This document shows positions 58,689 to 64,000 of a stretch of DNA of 64,000 bases, piece after piece. The notes beneath the pieces are model-generated. The model ran no database searches. It saw nothing but the letters and a program-made list of their open reading frames with translations, and was not told the origin of the DNA. A program made the position numbers and the translations under genes. The stretch comes from Chitinophaga sp. E66 (GTDB lineage: Bacteria > Bacteroidota > Bacteroidia > Chitinophagales > Chitinophagaceae). Within the stretch, counting starts at the first letter, position 1. Every line of letters starts with the position of its first letter. The DNA lies in assembly GCA_019285755.1 (NCBI GenBank), contig CP079103.1:4402001-4466000 (forward strand), written 5' to 3'.

Positions 58689-59490
58689 TTACCGGCTTAA
58701 TTCTGCTAATGCCAGGGCGCCCACGGCCAGGTCTGTGGCGGCATCCGGTTCCATGTTATCTTCCAGGAACCACACTGCCGAAAGCCCTGCCCAGGCTACG
58801 ATCCACTCCAGCAGGCGGCCTTTTCGATACCCGACTCCCCGCAAACGATTTGCAGCCGCTGCCGGAATATATCGGGGTCCGAGGCAACGGATAGATCCGG
58901 GTTGCAGAAGATATTGGCATAATCGAAGGCACGGTCGCCATAGAGCTTCTTGGGGTCGATGGCCAGCCAGCCTTTCTCTCCGAAATCGAGCACGTTCTCG
59001 TGGTGGAGGTCCCCATGAAGGACGCACTTCTCCGTTTCCATAGGTAAAAGCCTGCGTGCGAGTTCGAGCCCCGGGCAATAGTACCTCCATACTTCTGCCC
59101 ATGTGCCAGGAGGTCGGCGAACCATCGTTCCATGGTGATCATTTCTGTCGGCGGCTGTTTAGGAACGGCATGCAGGCGGCAGGCCGTGGCGCAGAGGATC
59201 CGGGTGGCGGCATCGTCCTGCACGGTGAGCGACATGGATTTGAGCGATCTGGGACCCGTGGCGCGTTCAATAAGAAGGGCCTCATCGTCATGCGCCCATA
59301 CGTCCGCCGCGCCCATTCCATCCCACCAGACCATTACTTGATTACCCATTCTTTCGTCTTTCTCCACCGCCACTTTCAGCATGGCCGGTCTTCCATGATA
59401 GGTTACCGGCAGCAGGCGGCTGCTGTGGGTGATAATGGGTTCGCCGTCTGGTTCCAGCGACCACTTTTTCATGTAATTTTCAAATTGCAT
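58689..59490 (-). CDS. APH(6)/StrB-like aminoglycoside or hydroxyurea phosphotransferase
   Basis: Kinase-fold enzyme. N part MQFENYMKKWSLEPDGEPII; lysine region YHGRPAMLKVAVEKDER; catalytic loop CVLHGDLHHENVLDFGEKGW; DFG-equivalent LAIDPKKLYGDRAFDYANIF then CNPDLS. These match the streptomycin 6-kinase / hydroxyurea kinase family (PF04655). Three one-base losses (near 59095, 58815 and 58780). About 267 residues. Chromosomal and alone, so its true substrate is open. Confidence 0.82.
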
Positions 59491-59541
59491 ACGGTCAGGT
59501 TATGATAAAAACGTAATTTCCCGCCTCATTGAATTTTTCAG

Positions 59542-60008
59542 ATGCACTCATCGCACATGCCTCACATCTCGTTGCTGCTATATTATCACAGTGATGTTAC
59601 CGGCGACGAAACGGCCGAAACCGTGCTCGCTTTACCCGTAGATCCCGCACGGGGCTTCTATCGTATCGATGGCATACCGCTTTATGCGCCGGGCCTCGCC
59701 TGCGGCGATGTAGTGCAGGCTACGGCTGAACAACCCGGCAGCGTACTGGTTTTCCGCCGGCTGCTCTCCCTTCCGGCCACAGCACCATACAGGTATTCGT
59801 GACCGACGATGTCAACGATGCCCCTATCCTCCGCGAGCTGTTCCAGGACCTCGGCTGCGCTACGGCAGGCACGGGATCGGGTTATTTCGTGATCGATGTA
59901 CCTGTGCATGTAGACTATGCTCCCGTTAAACGCCAGCTCGATGACTATGCCTACGGCGGCATTCTCGATTATGCGGAGCCTTGCCTTTCTACCCGTCACC
60001 AATACTAA
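59542..60008 (+). CDS. DUF4265 protein
   Basis: About 155 residues after restoring one base near 59770. VLALPVDPARGFYRIDGIPL and APGLACGDVVQATAEQPGSV, then SGHSTIQVF, follow the DUF4265 pattern. Soluble, no catalytic motif recognised. Related proteins sit in contact-dependent or cysteine-rich effector contexts in some bacteria, but no such genes are here. It ends 4 bases into the converging gene. Confidence 0.7.
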
Positions 60009-61220
60009 AACTCCTCTTTCAGGTAATACCGCGCATCACTGACCATCCCGGTGGCGATGTTCCATGTAAACCGCATCGCCGATACCTCCTGGACGATCAT
60101 CACGTCCCACTCCCCTTCATTCAACTGTCGCGCGTATTGCTGCACAGGAAAATATGCATTTCGCAAAATTACTTTCAGCACATTCTTATGCATATCCGGT
60201 ACGGAAATGCTGCGGCTTCCAGCGAGGAGGCCCATTGCGCGGGCGTTAAATTTACAGCGGCATTCATTACGGAATCCGAATAAGCCAGCATATTGTCTTC
60301 ACTTTTCGTTCTTTCGCGGTAACCGGCCGGCATGGCGGGCGGCGGCTCCAGCCTTACGAGTTGTTGCCGGATGGCAGCCTGGTATTGAATTGCATGCTTA
60401 GTACGGAAGTTATGGAAGATGGCCCTCCTTCGTTCACGGAAACCAGCGGTTTCCAGCGTGTCGGCCGGGCGGTAGCTTTCCCATAATTCAGTAAATACCA
60501 GGGAAGCGAGCTCATCCGACTTTTCATAGAAATGTACGGGCGATGGCGGCCATTTGATCCTGGCATATGCGGGATCACCTATGGTCGTGCGTGCGATGGG
60601 TTGTACGATGCCAGTATTGCTATGGAAGATAAACGTAATCGCCATGCTGCGGTCCGCCGCCCATACCTGCCATCGCGAAGGCGTGATCCGTCTGGTGTAC
60701 AGCCGCATGCCGTACCGGTCGCGCGCCATGTAATGAGATTTCATACCGGAGGAATGGCCCTCATATGCGGACATGGTCATAAATCCGGTGAGCGTTTGCG
60801 CGATCGTATATGGTTCGAAGACACGAAAGAACGCAGGCGACAACATATCATAATTCCTTCCAACTCCGCCACGTCCCTTTGGACACCGGCGTTATCCCAA
60901 TTCAGCCGCAGAAGCGCAGGCGGCGGCGCGGCGTACATGACAAAGCGGCCATAGCGCAGCTGCGAATAGGCATCCGCATTGTCGATATAAAACTGCCTGA
61001 GCGCCTTAACGAACGCATCGTTGCGGTAAGTATCGAAACGCACGGAATCCGGTTCTTGCGAAACCTCTTCCAGCATATCTTCATAAGCATGATAATTTTC
61101 CCGTTGGGATACGATGAACCGGTCCAGCGCAGCGATCACCTCGCTTTCGCGGTAAGCCGGGGCGTTCTGCGCAAAGGACAATGCCGGCAACAGCGACATC
61201 ATCAGCCATATTCCTTTCAT
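60005..61220 (-). CDS. Exported protein of unknown function
   Basis: Signal peptide MKGIWLMMSLLPALSFAQ. Mature part is mixed alpha/beta and rich in Tyr, Arg and Trp: EVIAALDRFIVSQRENYHAY, DAFVKALRQFYIDNADAYSQ, AYEGHSSGMKSHYMARDRYG, ARIKWPPSPVHFYEKSDELA. Two breaks (near 60840 and 60180). About 405 residues. I do not recognise the family. Confidence 0.65.
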
Positions 61221-61294
61221 ATTCAGCATGGTTTACCGCCTGCAAGATAATGGAACTGACAGATGATGGCGTCACGGAATTCAGGGATTATGGA

Positions 61295-61637
61295 TCAGTG
61301 CCTGGAGAGTAGCTCCTGCAGGACTATGGCCTGGTTGTGCTGTTCGTCGCGGGCGCCATATAGGAGGGTTACCACCTTATGCTTGCGGATTTCCGGCAGA
61401 AGGGCTTCAACTGCGCCGGATTCCTTCAGCTCAGCCTTGTAACGCTTTTCGAATTCCGTCCAATGGCCGGCGTCGTGATGGAACCATTGACGCAGTTCAT
61501 TGAAGGCGCCACTTCTTTGGCCCCAGATCGATACGTGCATTTTCCTTTTTGATGCCGCGGGGCCAGAGGCGGTCTACCAGGATGCGGAATCCATCATCTG
61601 CCGAGGGAGGCTCATAGATGCGCTTGGTCTTGATCAT
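61295..61637 (-). CDS. DUF488 family protein (YeaO-like)
   Basis: 114 residues when two missing bases near 61510 and 61523 are restored. MIKTKRIYEPPSADDGFRIL, VDRLWPRGIKKENARIDL and the end VVTLLYGARDEQHNQAIVLQ are the family hallmarks. Function uncertain. Confidence 0.88.
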
Positions 61638-61682
61638 GAATAGTAAACGTAGATGACTGAAGAAAAGTTTGAGGTTTGCACC

Positions 61683-61690
61683 TACCTTTG
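61683..61690 (+). promoter_or_regulatory. -7 element directly before yqgE
   Basis: TACCTTTG, 4 bases before ATG at 61695. It supports the start at 61695 rather than 61653 and predicts a leaderless mRNA. Confidence 0.6.
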
Positions 61691-61694
61691 CCCC

Positions 61695-62134
61695 ATGCAA
61701 GCGGGTATCTTCATCAGCAGTACACCGGCGCTGGACGGCAGCGTGTTCGAAAAGACGGTGATCTTCATTGCCGAATACAACGACAAGGGCGCGCTGGGCT
61801 TCGTCACCAACCAGCCTTTCCCCAGGGGATTGAATGAGCTTGTAGAGTTCCGGCATGTAAGGGCATTCCCATTGATGCAGGGCGGCCCGGTGGACCCCGA
61901 ACATTTGTATTTCGTACACCGCCGGCCGGATCTCATTTCCGGGGCGCTGAAGTGGACGGCAAGGTGTACCTGGGCGGGGATTTTAAGACAGCGGTCCGGT
62001 TGATCAACAACAATACGCTCACAGAAAGCGACATCAGGATCTTTATTGGCTACTGCGGCTGGGACGCCGGCGAACTGGAAGCAGAGATCGCCGAAGGCAG
62101 CTGGACGATACTGGAAGCCGCCTCCCTGTTCTGA
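61695..62134 (+). CDS. yqgE: YqgE/AlgH family protein (DUF179)
   Basis: Start MQAGIFISSTPALDGSVFEK. Landmarks: TVIFIAEYNDKGALGFVTNQ, LMQGGPVDPEHLYFVH, VYLGGDFKTAVRLI and FIGYCGWDAGELEAEIAEGS. One base is missing near 61942; corrected 146 residues. Conserved protein of unclear biochemical role. Confidence 0.9.
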
Positions 62135-62235
62135 CAGCGCCGGCATTACTTTTACCCCGGTAAGACAATACCGCCGCCATTCCGGCGTTAGATTTGCAGC
62201 AAGTAACCATATCCGCTCACCCAAATCCACCCCAA

Positions 62236-62460
62236 ATGCGGAGCATTCTATCTGTCATCGTGATTATAGCGATATGCGGCTGCAATGGCGGCATGCGCTC
62301 CGCCTTCCAGCGGAAGGAACGGGTATATGAACCACCCAGGCTGGGGGCGGAATACAGGTTCGAAGATGGCCTCCGCAGGCAAAAGAACCCTCAGAATCTC
62401 TGGAGCAAACAGGAACGTAAAGACATGGAAAACGGGACGCTACACCCCAAGAACCGCTGA
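62236..62460 (+). CDS. Small lipoprotein of unknown function
   Basis: Start MRSILSVIVIIAICGC, lipobox AICGC. Mature part is charged (FQRKERVYEPPRLGAEYRFE). The frame stops at TGA 62458-62460, but the same frame then stays open for 48 codons to 62607 with a Thr/Pro/Gln-rich sequence (QADSLLTGKTRDTTQSTPPQ), so the written stop could be a sequence error. Not recognised. Confidence 0.55.
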   Translation: MRSILSVIVIIAICGCNGGMRSAFQRKERVYEPPRLGAEYRFEDGLRRQKNPQNLWSKQERKDMENGTLHPKNR

Positions 62461-62611
62461 AGCTCCGTCTACCCGCATCTCCCCATGCAGGCAGACAGCC
62501 TCCTCACCGGTAAAACCCGCGACACCACGCAATCTACCCCACCGCAACCTTCAGATACAATCCAGACACACCCTACAGATACCACGCAAAGGCCCCGGCA
62601 GCCCTGATTTA

Positions 62612-63400
62612 TTATAATTGAAGATACAGCTTGCCGCCGGACATCTCCAGCGGATATACAGGTATGCCGGTCTTTGCAGGCCCAGCTTTCGGAGTGCCGG
62701 AATGCACGTCAAACTGGGAGCCATGCCAAGGGCATTGTACCGTGCCGCAGATGAGGGTTCCCCCTGCCAGGGAGCCGCCGCGGTGCGGACAATGGTCATC
62801 AAAAGCCGCGAAGCCGTGTTCCGTCCGGGCGACGACGATGCGTTTATCTTCCACATGCACCAGCATCATCTGGTCCGTTTTGAGCTCTCCATATCCCAGG
62901 ATCTCCACACGGCCGTTATCTGCGGTTAAATGTAATTCCTTCCATCTGCCGGCATCCGCGAACCGGTGATCCACACCGATCTGGTTACGACCTACCAACG
63001 TACCTCCCATCCACCCGGCAATCAGCAATAACACCATCCCTGCTCCTTCCAGGAGAAGAACGACGTTGATACTGGCATCGTCGTTACCTCGGCGGTACAG
63101 CAGTGCCGCCACGAATATGAGTAATACTGTTACGTTCAGGATTCCATGTTTTGCGGCCCGCTTCTTACCGGAACTTTTAGGAGGAACGGTATACAGATAA
63201 TCGATCACACCCGGCACCGCGGCCAGAAGCGCGGTCACGATAGCGGATATGGTGAGGACAACCGCTATCTGGCTGTAGAAAATATTGCCCGTCCACCAGA
63301 ACAGCGCATCGAACACGAAGGTGCCGGTGTAAAATGCGATGGGGAACGAGATCAGCATCGGATGCAGGGAATGGCCTTTAATGCTTGCTTTGCTTCTCAT
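62612..63400 (-). CDS. Rieske [2Fe-2S] protein fused to DUF2231 membrane domain
   Basis: Start MRSKASIKGHSLHPMLISFP. Residues 1-150 form DUF2231 with four helices (GHSLHPMLISFPIAFYTGTF, AVVLTISAIVTALLAAVPGV). Residues 165-262 are a Rieske domain with cluster ligands CPHRGG and CPWHGS. Intact, 262 residues. The order suggests membrane-bound electron transfer with the cluster in the soluble part; partner unknown. Confidence 0.9.
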   Translation of the reverse strand: MRSKASIKGHSLHPMLISFPIAFYTGTFVFDALFWWTGNIFYSQIAVVLTISAIVTALLAAVPGVIDYLYTVPPKSSGKKRAAKHGILNVTVLLIFVAALLYRRGNDDASINVVLLLEGAGMVLLLIAGWMGGTLVGRNQIGVDHRFADAGRWKELHLTADNGRVEILGYGELKTDQMMLVHVEDKRIVVARTEHGFAAFDDHCPHRGGSLAGGTLICGTVQCPWHGSQFDVHSGTPKAGPAKTGIPVYPLEMSGGKLYLQL

Positions 63401-63473
63401 GGTCTGGGGTTTTGATACGGTTGTTAACGATAAGCTACCGTTATAGCGCATCAAAATGCAGGCCGCAAGGAAA

Positions 63474-63743
63474 TCAGGCGGTCTGTGCCTGCTGCCGTTT
63501 CACCTTTCTCCGCGTTCTCAGGACCCGGGCGATGCGGATAGCAAGTGCCAGCAACGTACATCCGGAAATGAGCACCAATCCTCCTACCCAAATGAATAAA
63601 AAGATCTGAACGTTGTGGAATCCGGGGTAAAGAAATGCAATCAATGGTTCCGTCCATAAGGTGTGCGCCATCGAGAGGAATAGCCAGGCACAGATATAAA
63701 TCAAAATACTCTTACGGATGCTGCAGGTGTCTGTAAAGGTCAT
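63474..63743 (-). CDS. Small membrane protein of unknown function
   Basis: Start MTFTDTCSIRKSILIYICAW (alternative start 15 codons upstream). Two hydrophobic segments (SILIYICAWLFLSMAHTLW and IFLFIWVGGLVLISGCTLLA) and a basic end RTRRKVKRQQ. 89 residues. No family recognised. Confidence 0.55.
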   Translation of the reverse strand: MTFTDTCSIRKSILIYICAWLFLSMAHTLWTEPLIAFLYPGFHNVQIFLFIWVGGLVLISGCTLLALAIRIARVLRTRRKVKRQQAQTA

Positions 63744-63874
63744 AGGGATCGGGTTAATGACGTCAAGATACTGATAATTTCTATTCAAAACCTCACCTCT
63801 TCGTGTAGCCTTCCTGAAGCAAGCCCGCGTTTTTATTGAACGAAATAATCAAAATATCCGGACGGTATGGAAAA

Positions 63875-64000
63875 ATGAAACCCGCCATTCCATGCCAACT
63901 TTACATCATCGGTCAGAAACACAAAATCACGCATTATGAACATCTCCTGGAACAGGCACAACACGTGCTGCAACTCGCCATGGCCAAAGCCATGAAAATA
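63875..64000 (+). CDS. Partial gene running off the window
   Basis: Open from MKPAIPCQLYIIGQKHKITH to the end, 42 codons, His/Gln-rich and helical (YEHLLEQAQHVLQLAMAKAM). Too short to assign. Confidence 0.4.
   Translation, partial: MKPAIPCQLYIIGQKHKITHYEHLLEQAQHVLQLAMAKAMKI

Overview
The window is a piece of a Bacteroidota chromosome, most likely Chitinophagaceae and close to Chitinophaga. Support comes from promoter elements of the form TAnnTTTG preceded by TTG at about 18 bases, type IX secretion (T9SS) sorting domains and PorV-type barrels, many lipoproteins with an early Cys, TonB-linked proteins, and a GH125 mannosidase. No rRNA, tRNA or CRISPR array was found. The sequence carries dozens of single-base deletions, mostly in short homopolymers, even in essential genes (rpsC needs four restored bases). 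I read these as uncorrected long-read errors and give one gene per broken reading frame.

Layout. 1-14.5 kb (minus strand): the S10-spc-alpha ribosomal protein cluster from rpsJ to rpsK, with secY, map, infA and rpmJ. 14.7-18.1 kb: four envelope genes (TonB C-terminal repeats, small outer membrane barrel, PQQ-type sugar dehydrogenase, lipoprotein). 18.6-20.7 kb (minus): fusA. 21.1-32.9 kb (plus): two tandem copies of a four-gene cassette: short T9SS-sorted protein, PorV, short Ala/Lys-rich exported protein, long collagen-like protein. 33.8-34.6 kb (minus): rpsG and rpsL. The usual order rpsL-rpsG-fusA-rpsJ is therefore kept in direction but split twice by envelope genes, and each fragment has its own promoter with almost the same sequence.

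34.8-46.2 kb: ilvE, rdgB, a thioesterase, a nitroreductase, the glycerol genes glpD and glpK with a PadR regulator, a Tat-exported GH125 mannosidase, a cupin, and a PepSY membrane protein divergent from a small unknown gene. A dense set of helices ending in a terminator follows (46.0-46.26 kb). 46.6-51.5 kb: TetR / small protein / MFS exporter unit with a palindromic operator over its promoter, a VOC protein, and a second TetR gene coupled to an ABC1 kinase.

51.5-57.0 kb holds the two most interesting loci. One is a tight three-gene operon of a UbiA prenyltransferase, a squalene/phytoene synthase-like protein and an exported protein with a DxDDT motif, which looks like an undescribed terpenoid pathway. 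The other is a 57-residue lipoprotein-like peptide ending in CPGCGMG, overlapping by one base a DUF692/MNIO oxidase gene, which looks like a new RiPP system. 57.0-64.0 kb holds an IPT-propeller lipoprotein, an APH(6)-like kinase, DUF4265, DUF488, YqgE, a Rieske/DUF2231 membrane protein and several unknowns.

Two intergenic arrays (18.26 and 46.41 kb) share no sequence but share a design: 11-bp direct repeats followed by an inverted copy of the repeat.
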